From an uncultured Algimonas sp. (GTDB lineage: Bacteria > Pseudomonadota > Alphaproteobacteria > Caulobacterales > Maricaulaceae): a DNA stretch of 41,262 bases. The stretch is taken from the NCBI GenBank assembly GCA_937923575.1, contig CALDUL010000034.1, positions 1 to 41,262 on the forward strand. The letters run 5' to 3'. This document shows positions 8,647-16,734 of this stretch, one piece after another. The notes below the pieces were generated by a model. It was not told the origin of the DNA. It searched no databases and saw nothing but the letters and a program-made list of their open reading frames with translations. A program made the position numbers and the translations under genes. Each line of letters starts with the position of its first letter. Within the stretch, counting starts at the first letter, position 1.

Positions 8647-9270
8647 ATGGGTGCTTTGCGCTGGCTTGCCGTTATTCCCGCAGCGATCGTCACGGTCCTG
8701 CTGTTCGTGCTGATGATGAGTTTGATTTCCGAGGAATTCAAACCTGAGGACAAGCTCGAGCTAAATGCCTTCGAGATCAACCCGAAGGTCGAGGATGTGC
8801 AGATCCTCGAGCGCGAGACGACCATCACCAAGATCCAGAAGATCGAAACGCCGCCGCCGCCGCCGCAAATCGAACGCGCCAAGGCCGATCGTCCGGCCGA
8901 GCCGATTTCCTCCATCGAGGGTGCCGTGCCTGAATTCGAAGCGCCGCAGATCGACCGTTCCGCCTTTAAGATCACGGTGTCTGACCGCGACGCACAGCCA
9001 CTCGTGCGTATTCCGCCACAGATGCCCCCGCGCGCCGAGAGGTCCGGCCACTGCCGCGTGAAGTTCAATGTGAGCCCCGAGGGCCAGCCCTTCGACGTCA
9101 CGGCGACCTACTGCTCGCAAAGCCTGTTCGAGCGTCCGTCCATCCGGTCGGTCCAGAAATGGAAATACAACCCGAAGATCCAGGACGGTCGTCCGGTCGG
9201 CCGGGTCGGCGTGGAGAGCAAGATCACCTTCCGTCTCGCCGATGAGCGCGGCAACATCATTCCCGAATAG
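8647..9270 (+). CDS. tonB: TonB energy transducer (short, TonB2-like)
   Basis: A 207-residue TonB. One N-terminal membrane anchor (about 6-26), then a short acidic and proline linker (PPPPPQIERAKADRPAEP), then the C-terminal TonB domain (about 120-200). TonB carries the force made by ExbB/ExbD to TonB-dependent receptors in the outer membrane. The length and the short linker match TonB2-type transducers rather than long TonB1. Two cysteines in the C-terminal domain (GHCRVKF and TYCSQSLF) are spaced to form a disulfide and are conserved in the second TonB at 11194. AGAGGAAGAAA precedes the ATG. Confidence 0.93.
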   Translation: MGALRWLAVIPAAIVTVLLFVLMMSLISEEFKPEDKLELNAFEINPKVEDVQILERETTITKIQKIETPPPPPQIERAKADRPAEPISSIEGAVPEFEAPQIDRSAFKITVSDRDAQPLVRIPPQMPPRAERSGHCRVKFNVSPEGQPFDVTATYCSQSLFERPSIRSVQKWKYNPKIQDGRPVGRVGVESKITFRLADERGNIIPE

Positions 9271-9277
9271 GGAGCTT

Positions 9278-9342
9278 CCTAAACAGGGCACTCCCTAAGC
9301 AGGGCATGATGGATCGGAGCGGGCTGCTCCATAAACGGGCCA
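9278..9342 (+). repeat. Imperfect direct repeats in the leader of the TPR gene
   Basis: CCTAAACAGGGCA (9278-9290) and CCTAAGCAGGGCA (9294-9306) are near-identical with a 16-base period. A more degenerate third copy, CCATAAACGGGCCA, lies at 9329-9342. Between copies two and three is a hairpin GGAGC/GCTCC (9316-9320 with 9326-9330). They lie at the start of a 235-base gap between tonB and the TPR gene, in which no other gene is seen. Confidence 0.5.
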
Positions 9343-9505
9343 TGAATACCGGGGAGCGGGGCAGAATGTCCCACTTCTCCACCCGGTCACGGTGCCCATA
9401 TCGGTGCCATGATCGCGCCTCTTTCGGAGTGTTCCGGCGGGGCGGCCCGGTGCTCACACGTCATGGACGTCGTGTGGGCATTCCAAGACACACAGGAGAC
9501 ACAAC

Positions 9506-11032
9506 ATGATCTCGACATTGAAGAACAAGACAGCCTCGCTGCTCGGTGCCAGTTTTATGGCCTTGGCCGTCGTGGGTGTCGTCGCCCCGGCGACGATCGA
9601 CGTGGCTCATGCCCAGGACGAGGGACGTCAGTTCTCCGCCGACGCCGGTGAGAAGGTGAACGAAGCCCTGACACTGATGAATGCCAACAATCCGCAGGGC
9701 GCGATCAGCGTGCTGCAGAACCTCGTCGCGACCAAGACGGACCTCAATCCCTATGAGCGCTCGACGATCTACCAGATGCTGGGCCAGAACTACAACGATG
9801 TGGACAATGTCTCGCAAGCGCTGAGCTCGTTCCAGAACGCCATCAACGCCGGCGGTCTGCTGCCGAACGAAATCGGCAACATCCAGGTCGTGATTGCGCA
9901 GCTGATGATCGTGAACGGTCAGTACCGCGAAGGTGCAACGGCGCTGGAAAACTACATTGCGCAGTCCGGTCAGGAAAAGCCGAACTATGTCGATCTGCTC
10001 GTCCAGGCCTGGGTCGAGGCGGAAGATTACCGCCGCGCGCTCCCATGGGCGGAGAAGTGGTTCAACCGCGCCAGCCCGAAGGAGCGTAAGCACTTCGATC
10101 TGCTGAACTTCCTCTACAACAATCTCGGCATGCAGGGAAAGCAGGCCGATATCGTCAAGGAGATGATCCAGAAGTGGCCAGAGGACAACACGCTCTGGAA
10201 CAACTGGGCCTCCATGCTCGCCAATGGCGGGCGTGAACAGGACGCCTTCGAGGTCAACAAGATGCTCTATCTCGGCGGTGCGCTGACGACGGAGCCGGAA
10301 ATCAAGAAGGTCATCCAGTATTACTCCTTCTACGAAATGCCCTATCAGGCTGCGCAGATTCTCGAGCGCGAGATGAACAACGGTCGCGTGTCACGGACAC
10401 CGCAGAACCTCGAAGAGCTGTCGACCTATTACCGGACGGCGCGCGAGTATAAGAAAGCGATCCCGATTCTGGAACAGGCGGCTCAGCAGGCCAATACGGC
10501 CAAGCTCTATGCCGCGCTCGGCGAGGCTTATTACAACGAAGGCCAGTGCCAGCAATCTGAGGCTGCTTTCGGCAAGGCGATCGACCGCGGCTATGACGCG
10601 GGCAAATCCTGGATGCAGGTGGCCAACTGCCGCTATGACTCCACGCAAAGCGCGCCGCGCCTGGAATGCTCGGCATATGACTTCGAGAATTACGAGACCA
10701 AGAAGTCGGCCGTGAAGAGCGCAATCGCTCAGGCTCCGATCTCCAAGATCCGCGCCGATGCCGTGGCCGCTTTCAACAAGGTCCCGAGCGGTTCGCGCGA
10801 ATCGCGCAACGCCAAGAAGTGGATCAGCTTCGTGTCCAATGAGGAAGAAGCCTTTGTGAACCGCTGCCTGTTCGAGATCAATGTCGAGCGCGAGCTCTGC
10901 TACTCGAAGATCAAGCTGGCCTATGACAACCAGGCCTTCACCGGTGGCGATCTGAAAATCGATGACCCGGCGTGTCTCGAATATAAGGCGGATTACGACG
11001 CGAAATATGTGACGGTCACGACCAACCAGTAA
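9506..11032 (+). CDS. Periplasmic TPR protein of the TonB locus
   Basis: A 508-residue protein with a signal peptide (residues 1-36, ending DVAHAQ) followed by helical TPR-type repeats through about residue 390, for example ALTLMNANNPQGAISVLQNL, AGGLLPNEIGNIQVVIAQLM and AKLYAALGEAYYNEGQCQQS. A C-terminal segment of about 120 residues carries several Cys. TPR proteins of this kind close TonB2-type clusters (as in Shewanella and Vibrio relatives) and are thought to act as periplasmic scaffolds between the motor and outer-membrane receptors; this role is inferred. CAGGAGACACAAC is a good ribosome site before ATG 9506. A rho-independent terminator follows at 11073. Confidence 0.9.
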   Translation: MISTLKNKTASLLGASFMALAVVGVVAPATIDVAHAQDEGRQFSADAGEKVNEALTLMNANNPQGAISVLQNLVATKTDLNPYERSTIYQMLGQNYNDVDNVSQALSSFQNAINAGGLLPNEIGNIQVVIAQLMIVNGQYREGATALENYIAQSGQEKPNYVDLLVQAWVEAEDYRRALPWAEKWFNRASPKERKHFDLLNFLYNNLGMQGKQADIVKEMIQKWPEDNTLWNNWASMLANGGREQDAFEVNKMLYLGGALTTEPEIKKVIQYYSFYEMPYQAAQILEREMNNGRVSRTPQNLEELSTYYRTAREYKKAIPILEQAAQQANTAKLYAALGEAYYNEGQCQQSEAAFGKAIDRGYDAGKSWMQVANCRYDSTQSAPRLECSAYDFENYETKKSAVKSAIAQAPISKIRADAVAAFNKVPSGSRESRNAKKWISFVSNEEEAFVNRCLFEINVERELCYSKIKLAYDNQAFTGGDLKIDDPACLEYKADYDAKYVTVTTNQ

Positions 11033-11072
11033 GTCGCTCGCGGCTTCCAGGCCGCGCGGTTAAACGAAATGA

Positions 11073-11102
11073 CCCAGCTTCCTTCGGGGGGCTGGGTTTT
11101 TT
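11073..11102 (+). terminator. Rho-independent terminator of the TonB locus
   Basis: CCCAGC (11073-11078), loop, GCTGGG (11091-11096), then six T residues (11097-11102). It separates the TPR gene from the second tonB, so that gene needs its own promoter. Confidence 0.9.
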
Positions 11103-11123
11103 GATGTCATGACGTGAACTCTA

Positions 11124-11146
11124 GAAAAGTGATAATATAACTTTTA
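11124..11146 (+). promoter_or_regulatory. Putative Zur box 1 upstream of second tonB
   Basis: Core GTGATAATATAAC flanked by GAAAA on the left and TTTTA on the right. Against the remembered gammaproteobacterial Zur consensus (GAAATGTTATA-N-TATAACATTTC) it matches 18 of the 22 defined positions, with the dyad centred at 11135. It lies just upstream of the likely -35 element of the second tonB. No experimental evidence; the consensus in this lineage may differ slightly. Confidence 0.6.
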
Positions 11147-11175
11147 TTGGCCGTCACAGTATGTTATTATATAAC
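11147..11175 (+). promoter_or_regulatory. Putative sigma70 promoter of second tonB
   Basis: TTGGCC (11147-11152), a 17-base spacer, then TATAAC (11170-11175). Transcription would start near 11182, directly at the GGAGG ribosome site, giving a very short leader. The -10 element lies inside Zur box 2. Confidence 0.5.
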
Positions 11176-11180
11176 TATAC
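11158..11180 (+). promoter_or_regulatory. Putative Zur box 2 over the -10 region
   Basis: ATGTTATTATATAAC (11161-11175) matches the central part of the Zur consensus (ATGTTAT-N3-ATAAC). With the flanks AGT and TATACT it forms an imperfect palindrome. The centre at 11169 is 34 bases from box 1, about three helix turns, which suits two dimers on one face. It overlaps the predicted -10 element, so zinc-loaded Zur would block transcription. Confidence 0.65.
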
Positions 11181-11193
11181 TGGAGGACCGAAT

Positions 11194-11880
11194 ATGAGTG
11201 ACATGCAACAGCGGCTGAACGGCCCAGACAAATCGGCGGGTCAAAATTCGGGACCTCTTACATTGGGGCGTCTGGCAGCCGGTATCGGCGCAGGCGCGGT
11301 GACGGCAGGGTTGTTCGTTCTCATGGCCGGGCTGATCCGCGAGGAGTTCCAGCCGGAGGACAAGCTGGAGCTCGCCCAATATGAGATCAATCCGCGCGTC
11401 GATGATATTGCGGTGCAGACCCGCACCATAACGATATCGAAGATGCCGAAGCTCGACATCCCGCCGCCGCCGCCCGTTGTCGAAATTCCTGCCACGACCC
11501 GACCCAGTGAGCCGATTGTCGACGTCACCGGCGCGAAGCCCGACTTTAAGCCGCAGAACATCGCTTTCAAACCGGTAACAATCGTGGAGACCGACCGCGA
11601 CGCGCAGCCTATCACGCGCATCCCGCCGCAAATGCCGCCGCGCGCCGACCGCTCCGGCCATTGCCTGATGCGCTTCAATGTGAGCGTCGAGGGTCAGCCC
11701 TATGACGTCGACGCCGTCTCCTGCAGCCAGTCGCTCTTCTCCGGAGCATCCATTCGTGCGGTGCAGGGCTGGCGCTATCGGCCAAAGATCCGCGACGGCC
11801 AACCGCGGCCCTATCTCGGCGTGGAGACTCGGATCAGCTTCCAACTCGCCGATGAGCGCGGCCGGATCATAGCCGAATAG
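11194..11880 (+). CDS. tonB: Second TonB energy transducer, probably zinc-regulated
   Basis: A 228-residue paralogue of the TonB at 8647. The C-terminal domains align closely (shared RIPPQMPPRA, SGHC, CSQSLF, LADERG), including both cysteines. It differs by an extra cytoplasmic N-terminus of about 25 residues before the membrane anchor (about 30-50) and a different linker (PPPPPVVEIPATTRPSEP). It lies behind the locus terminator and has its own promoter with two Zur-like boxes. It is therefore likely induced under zinc starvation and may plug into the ExbB/ExbD motor encoded upstream to energise zinc-related receptors. ATG 11194, preceded by TGGAGG, is preferred over ATG 11161, which lies inside the operator. 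Confidence 0.92.
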   Translation: MSDMQQRLNGPDKSAGQNSGPLTLGRLAAGIGAGAVTAGLFVLMAGLIREEFQPEDKLELAQYEINPRVDDIAVQTRTITISKMPKLDIPPPPPVVEIPATTRPSEPIVDVTGAKPDFKPQNIAFKPVTIVETDRDAQPITRIPPQMPPRADRSGHCLMRFNVSVEGQPYDVDAVSCSQSLFSGASIRAVQGWRYRPKIRDGQPRPYLGVETRISFQLADERGRIIAE

Positions 11881-11995
11881 GAGACCAAGATGAGCGGTTT
11901 AACAGCAACGCTGCTCTGGCTGCAGATCGCCGGCGCGACCGGACGAACATCGAAGCGCAAAAGACGAAGCCCTAGGCAAAGCCGCCCGCGCCTGA

Positions 11996-13246
11996 CTACT
12001 TGCGGTTCGAAAACACCAGCGCCGCCGTGATCGCGGCCGCGCCGAATTCTTCCTCGCGCGGGATGACGCCGTTCTTGATGTAGCGCAGCACGTCCTTGTT
12101 CAGCGCCGCCGTCAGCGACCAGTTCCAATAACGCAGCACAGTCTGCGCCTTGTCCGTGCTGATGGTGTCATAGGCCTCCACTACGCGGGCGAAATCAGGG
12201 TGAGTGCTGCCATCGAGATCATGCAGCGGGCGTCCGAGGCCTTTCCACAGGATCTCCAGCTGCGCGCGTTTCAGGCCAGGGGCCTTGCAGAGGATGGCCA
12301 GCGCTTCGCCGCCCTTGTCGGTCAGGATCTGCGCGCCGGTGGCGGGCTTGATCCCGGCCATATAGCTGATTTCCTGCGTGATCTCGCGCGTCAGCCCCGT
12401 GCGTTGCACATCCGCAATGGCCTCTTCCAGCGAGGCATAGGGCGAACGTTCGGCAGCCGCACGGTTGCGTTGGCGGCGTTCGATAAACTGCAGCGCCTTG
12501 CGCACGCCCGCATCCGACCAGCCGGATTGAGCGGCCAGCGGGTAGAGATCCTGGCAGCTTTCCTGCAGCACATTTCGGGTCACGGCGAAGCGGTGCATGA
12601 TGCGTTTGCGATTGGCCGCATCCGCCCACCAATACATGGTCAGGCCATGTGACGGCCGCAGCTCGTCACGCTTGAGCAGCAGTTCGATATAGGGCTGATG
12701 GCTGCGCGAGACGGTGAGGATTCGCTGGATCGCGGTCTCGCTCATGGCGGCGACCTTGTTCTTCAGCACGGTCTCGCAAACATTCTCTTCCATGAACTCG
12801 ACCAGCGTATCGACCACGGCGTCCGAGAGATGGCGGCGGCGGGCGATGACTTCGCGGTGCGCGCCCGAAACCTTGCGCGCGATCTGGATCAGATCGGAGT
12901 CGGTCAGCGATTTGGACTTCTCCAGCACATGGCGCGCGATTTCGATATCGTCCTTGGCGAGGATGACGAGGATCGTCCGCGGCGCCTCGTTGAGCATGGT
13001 CAGCCGCTTGGCGACGGCTTCGCGGATGTCGGGTTCGGCAGAGCGGAGCAGCTCGACCAGAACATCACCCGCCATATGACGTTCCTGCGGCGTCAGCTTC
13101 GAGGCAGGCAAGCAGATGGCATCAGCCAGGCGTTTGGCCAGCTGGCGGCGGACGTCCTCGGCCTTGGCCTCATTGGTCGGCGCAGGGGAGAGCTGCAAGG
13201 GCTGGCCTTGCATAGGAGCGTGTTGCTGTTGCGCCGCGTTGTTCAT
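11996..13246 (-). CDS. DUF2336 domain protein
   Basis: A 416-residue soluble protein belonging by pattern to the DUF2336 family, which is widespread in Alphaproteobacteria and of unknown function. It begins with a Gln/Pro-rich disordered stretch (about 1-25). Helical HEAT-like repeats follow (AKRLADAICLPASKLTPQERHMAGDVLVELL, then repeated L-I-A patterns) up to about residue 200, with a second helical domain to the end. No signal peptide or membrane helix, so it is cytoplasmic. The start at ATG 13246 (MNNAAQQQ) is chosen because the family-like sequence begins soon after; no clear ribosome site supports any start, and ATG 13285 is possible. A perfect hairpin GTCCGC-AAA-GCGGAC lies 19-33 bases upstream. 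Divergent from the peptidase gene. Confidence 0.8.
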   Translation of the reverse strand: MNNAAQQQHAPMQGQPLQLSPAPTNEAKAEDVRRQLAKRLADAICLPASKLTPQERHMAGDVLVELLRSAEPDIREAVAKRLTMLNEAPRTILVILAKDDIEIARHVLEKSKSLTDSDLIQIARKVSGAHREVIARRRHLSDAVVDTLVEFMEENVCETVLKNKVAAMSETAIQRILTVSRSHQPYIELLLKRDELRPSHGLTMYWWADAANRKRIMHRFAVTRNVLQESCQDLYPLAAQSGWSDAGVRKALQFIERRQRNRAAAERSPYASLEEAIADVQRTGLTREITQEISYMAGIKPATGAQILTDKGGEALAILCKAPGLKRAQLEILWKGLGRPLHDLDGSTHPDFARVVEAYDTISTDKAQTVLRYWNWSLTAALNKDVLRYIKNGVIPREEEFGAAAITAALVFSNRK

Positions 13247-13342
13247 CGCTGGGTGTCCCCGGTCGTCCGCAAAGCGGACAGTCATAACAGGCGGTAGGCA
13301 AAAGCCCTTAACACTCCGTGACCAGACACTTATGCGCGCGCC

Positions 13343-15457
13343 ATGCCGAACACGCCTTTCCCGACTTCCGCCACTCCGCCCCGTGCCGAGAAGCGCCCGC
13401 TCGCGCAGTCTCGCTTCGGCCATGACTGGGTCGATGACTACGCCTGGATGAAAGACGACAATTGGCAGGTGGTGCTGCGAGAGCCAGACACGCTCAGCGC
13501 GCCGATCCGCGCCCATCTGGAGGCGGAGAATGCCTATACGAAATCCGTACTGGACCCGCTGTCAGCGCTGGAAACCACGCTGTTCGAGGAGATGAAAGGA
13601 CGGTTGGAGCCGGACCGCTCATCGGTCAAATTGCCGGACGGGCCTTGGGCCTATTACCACCGCTACGAACCGGGGCAGGAGCACGGCAGCTATCGCCGCG
13701 AGCCGGTTGGGGGAGGCGCCGTGCAGGTGATGCTGGACGCGGATGCGCTTGCAGAGGGCCACAGCTTCTTCGATGTGTCGGACGTCTCGCACAGCCCGGA
13801 CCATGCCCATCTCGCCTACGGAATCGACACCAAGGGCTCCGAGAATAACGACGTCTATGTCGCGCATGCGGACGGCAGCGGGACCGCGCGCTTTACGGGC
13901 ATTGATACGGCGGCAGGTGCGCTGGTCTGGGGCGCGGGATCGCGCACACTGTTCTGGGTCGAACGCGACGCCAATCAGCGCCCCTCGACCGTGCGCCGCA
14001 AGCGCATCTTCGAAGACGGGGAGGCGGCGCTGGTCTATTCCGAAGCCGATCCCGGTTTCTTCGTCGGCGTCGGCAGCTCGGATGATGATCGCCATATCGT
14101 TATCTCGGCCCATGACCACACCACCAGCGAAGTCTGGGCCGTAGACGCGGAAGCGCCCGACAGCGACGCCGTCTGCTTCGCCGCCCGCCGCCGCGGGGTC
14201 GAGTACAGTGTCGCGCCCCACGGCGGCGCGAGCTACATTCATTCCAACGACCAAGGCGCGGTGGACTTTGCCATCTTCCGCTCCGCTACACCGCTTGGCG
14301 CGCAGAGCGACCCGGCGGAATGGAAGCCTTTCATCCAGCATCAGCCGGGACGGCTGATCCTCGGCCTCGATACTTACGCAGGCCATATGGTCCGGCTGGA
14401 GCGTGAAGACGCCCTACCGCGCATCGTCATACGCGACATGGAGAGCGGGGAGGAGCACGCCATCGAGATGGACGAGCCGGCCTACAGTCTTGGCCTCGTC
14501 GGCGGCTACGAATACGACACGACCACGATCCACTATAGCTACAGCAGTCCGACGACGCCGGGGTCCGTCTATCGCTACGATATGGCGACGCGAGAGCGCG
14601 CGCTGGTCAAGCGCCAGAGCGTGCCGAGCGGGCACGACCCGGCGGACTATGTGACGGAGCGGATCTCGGTCCGGGCGCGCGACGGCGAAGAGATTCCGGT
14701 CACGCTGCTCTACCGCCGCGGCGTGACGCCGGACGGGACCAACCCGCTGCTGCTCTATGGCTATGGCTCCTATGGCCACACCATTCCGGCCGATTTTCGC
14801 ACGACACGGCTCAGCCTCGTGGACCGCGGCATGGTCTACGCCATCGCCCATATTCGCGGCGGCATGGCCAAGGGTTATGGCTGGTATGAGGCTGGGAAAC
14901 TGGCGACCAAGACCAACACCTTCAACGACTATGTCGATGCGGGCCGAGCGCTGGCAGAACTCGGCTGGACGGCGCGGGGCAAGGTTGTTGGCCACGGCGG
15001 CTCGGCGGGCGGCTTGCTCGTCGGTGCAGCGCTGAATCAGGACCCGGAGCTCTTCGGCGCAGTCATCGGTGCGGTGCCCTTTGTCGACGTGCTCAACACG
15101 ATGAGCGACGGAGAACTGCCGCTGACCCCGCCGGAATGGCCCGAATGGGGCAACCCGCTGGAAGACGAATCCGCCTTCCGCACCATCCTATCCTACAGCC
15201 CCTATGAGAACGTCCGTACAGCCGACTATCCGCCTGTGCTGATCACGGGTGGGCTGACGGACCCGCGCGTGACCTATTGGGAGCCCGCCAAATGGGCGGC
15301 TGTACTGCGCGAAAACCAGACCGGCGATGCGCCGATCCTGCTAAAGATGAATATGGATGCCGGCCATCAGGGGGAGAGCGGGCGCTATGCCTCGCTCAAG
15401 GAGACGGCGGCGGAGTATGCATTCGCGCTCGCCGCGGTGGGTCTGGCAGGGGCCTAG
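13343..15457 (+). CDS. ptrB: Oligopeptidase B (protease II, S9A family)
   Basis: A 704-residue prolyl-oligopeptidase-family serine peptidase that cuts short peptides after Arg or Lys in the cytoplasm. The N-terminal two thirds (about 75-420) form the beta-propeller gate and the C-terminal third the alpha/beta hydrolase. The triad is visible as S554 (GHGGSAGGL), D640 (GGLTDPRV) and H675 (DAGHQGESGRY), matching the order and spacing of E. coli PtrB. The preceding YGYGSYGH and AHIRGG motifs are also typical. No signal peptide. The stop codon overlaps, convergently, that of the EF-hand gene by four bases. Confidence 0.95.
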   Translation: MPNTPFPTSATPPRAEKRPLAQSRFGHDWVDDYAWMKDDNWQVVLREPDTLSAPIRAHLEAENAYTKSVLDPLSALETTLFEEMKGRLEPDRSSVKLPDGPWAYYHRYEPGQEHGSYRREPVGGGAVQVMLDADALAEGHSFFDVSDVSHSPDHAHLAYGIDTKGSENNDVYVAHADGSGTARFTGIDTAAGALVWGAGSRTLFWVERDANQRPSTVRRKRIFEDGEAALVYSEADPGFFVGVGSSDDDRHIVISAHDHTTSEVWAVDAEAPDSDAVCFAARRRGVEYSVAPHGGASYIHSNDQGAVDFAIFRSATPLGAQSDPAEWKPFIQHQPGRLILGLDTYAGHMVRLEREDALPRIVIRDMESGEEHAIEMDEPAYSLGLVGGYEYDTTTIHYSYSSPTTPGSVYRYDMATRERALVKRQSVPSGHDPADYVTERISVRARDGEEIPVTLLYRRGVTPDGTNPLLLYGYGSYGHTIPADFRTTRLSLVDRGMVYAIAHIRGGMAKGYGWYEAGKLATKTNTFNDYVDAGRALAELGWTARGKVVGHGGSAGGLLVGAALNQDPELFGAVIGAVPFVDVLNTMSDGELPLTPPEWPEWGNPLEDESAFRTILSYSPYENVRTADYPPVLITGGLTDPRVTYWEPAKWAAVLRENQTGDAPILLKMNMDAGHQGESGRYASLKETAAEYAFALAAVGLAGA

Positions 15458-16038
15458 CGGCGTCTGCGCACCTCTGAGCGGGCGCGGATCAAGCCCTTCT
15501 CCAGCTCTTCGGCGGTGACGCTGCCGTCGCCGTCGAAATCCGTCTCGGCGAGAAAGCGCTGGCCGCGACCGATGAATTCGTCCCGGCTGATGACGCCGTC
15601 GCCATTGCTATCCATGGTCGCGCGCGGATCAGACGATCGGCTACCCCGGCGCCCACCGCCCTGCGCGCCTCTATCGCCGCCGCCGGACTGAGCGCCTCCG
15701 CGGCCACCCCGTCCTTCGCTGCGTGGCGGGCGCGGGTCGCTCTCTTGCTCCGAGTCGCGCTCGACACGCGGCCGGCTGCGCCGCATGGCCTGCAGTTCCG
15801 CGCGGTTGAGAAAGCCGCTGTCATCCGTGTCGAGCGCATCGAATTGAGCGTTGCGGGCCTCAGAGAGTTCGATGGCGCTCACATCGCCGGAGGCGTCCGC
15901 GTCGAGGCGATCGAACTCGACCTGGAGACTGCGTTGCGCGCGCTCTCCCTGGACCTTCGGGTCAGGCGCGCTGGAGCAGGCGCACAGCAGGACAGAAGAG
16001 AGCAGGGCAGCCGCGAATGCAGTCAAACGTGTCATCAT
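15454..16038 (-). CDS. EF-hand calcium-binding lipoprotein
   Basis: A 194-residue lipoprotein. The N-terminus ends in a lipobox (LLCAC, lipidated Cys about residue 21). Four EF-hand loops are readable: DADASGDVSAIE, DTDDSGFLNRAE, DSNGDGVISRDE and DFDGDGSVTAEE, arranged as two pairs separated by a low-complexity Gly/Arg/Ser-rich linker of about 50 residues. It probably binds Ca2+ in the periplasm or at the outer-membrane inner face; the partner is unknown. The second of two adjacent ATG codons (16035) is equally possible. Its 3' end overlaps the convergent ptrB stop. Confidence 0.88.
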   Translation of the reverse strand: MMTRLTAFAAALLSSVLLCACSSAPDPKVQGERAQRSLQVEFDRLDADASGDVSAIELSEARNAQFDALDTDDSGFLNRAELQAMRRSRPRVERDSEQESDPRPPRSEGRGGRGGAQSGGGDRGAQGGGRRGSRSSDPRATMDSNGDGVISRDEFIGRGQRFLAETDFDGDGSVTAEELEKGLIRARSEVRRRR

Positions 16039-16125
16039 GAGCTTTCGAAAGAAAAGGCAGATCTACCCGGTCAAACGATTGGCCGCGGGATGTCCTGCAC
16101 AAGATGGACAAGAGTACACGCGGGG

Positions 16126-16617
16126 TTACGCAAACCGGCCCGTGTCCCGGTTCTTGTCCAGCTCTGCGGCTTCCATCACTCGCCCGTTCATCACGCCGTA
16201 GACGCCCGGCGCGCAGGTCTGCGCGGCGATGACCGCCCCGCCGAGATTGAACGGCGCGTCGCTGGACCCCAGACTGAACGGCCGCATGGCGCCGGTCAGC
16301 ACGATCGTCTTTCCGCGCACCCGTTGCGCAAGGTAACGCGCGGTCGCGCCCATCGTGCCGGAGCCGTGGGTGATGACGATCAGGGTCTCTGGCGCGGCCT
16401 CGATGGCCTTCACCAGCTCCGCTCTGTCCGCGTCGATCATGTCGAGACTGTCGAGGGTCAGAACTTCCTCCACACGCGCGATTTCGGCGCGCGCCTGAGC
16501 GAGAATGACGGGAACGCAGCTGCCCGCTTCCCGATCGAAGACAAGGGCTTCGCGGACCATGTCATGCACCTTGTCCAGCGTTCCGCCCGTCGTGAGAATG
16601 AGTAAGTCTTTAGCCAT
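16126..16617 (-). CDS. Single-domain asparaginase-like protein
   Basis: A 163-residue protein equal to only the N-terminal domain of L-asparaginases (normally about 330 residues). It keeps TTGGT (residues 9-13), the Lys before VLTGAMRP (K103) and PFNL. However, the second catalytic motif HGTDTM reads HGSGTM (84-89), so the usual Asp is Gly. Short asparaginase-domain proteins are common in Alphaproteobacteria; whether they hydrolyse asparagine is doubtful on these residues. It ends naturally and is not a broken gene. The start at 16617 is preferred because CAGGTGAACAC provides a ribosome site; an upstream ATG (16638) has none. Divergent from panD, which consumes aspartate; a link is speculative. 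Confidence 0.8.
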   Translation of the reverse strand: MAKDLLILTTGGTLDKVHDMVREALVFDREAGSCVPVILAQARAEIARVEEVLTLDSLDMIDADRAELVKAIEAAPETLIVITHGSGTMGATARYLAQRVRGKTIVLTGAMRPFSLGSSDAPFNLGGAVIAAQTCAPGVYGVMNGRVMEAAELDKNRDTGRFA

Positions 16618-16680
16618 GTGTTCACCTGAACCGCCCATAAACGCCGCGCAAGCTACCTTTGCGAAATCGGTGCTTCTCCT

Positions 16681-16708
16681 TTTGCCGGGGTTCGCCCAAC
16701 CCTATATG
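16681..16708 (+). promoter_or_regulatory. Putative promoter of panD
   Basis: TTTGCC (16681-16686), a 16-base spacer and TATATG (16703-16708), placing the start of transcription about 20 bases before panD. Inferred by eye only. Confidence 0.35.
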
Positions 16709-16734
16709 ACGTAGGCGTAACGAGGAGATCGCAG

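Noticed and set aside
8847-8870. Runs of CCG (and similar at 7743 and 11461) as possible repeats
   Set aside because: They encode the proline linkers of TonB and ExbD proteins.
11890-12030. 46-codon ORF (MSGLTATLLWLQ...) just after the second tonB
   Set aside because: Weak ribosome site, Arg/Pro-rich tail and overlap with the 3' end of the DUF2336 gene; probably not translated.
16126-16638. Truncated pseudogene of a full-length asparaginase
   Set aside because: No remnant of the C-terminal domain lies downstream, the frame is intact and the motif change fits a distinct short family.
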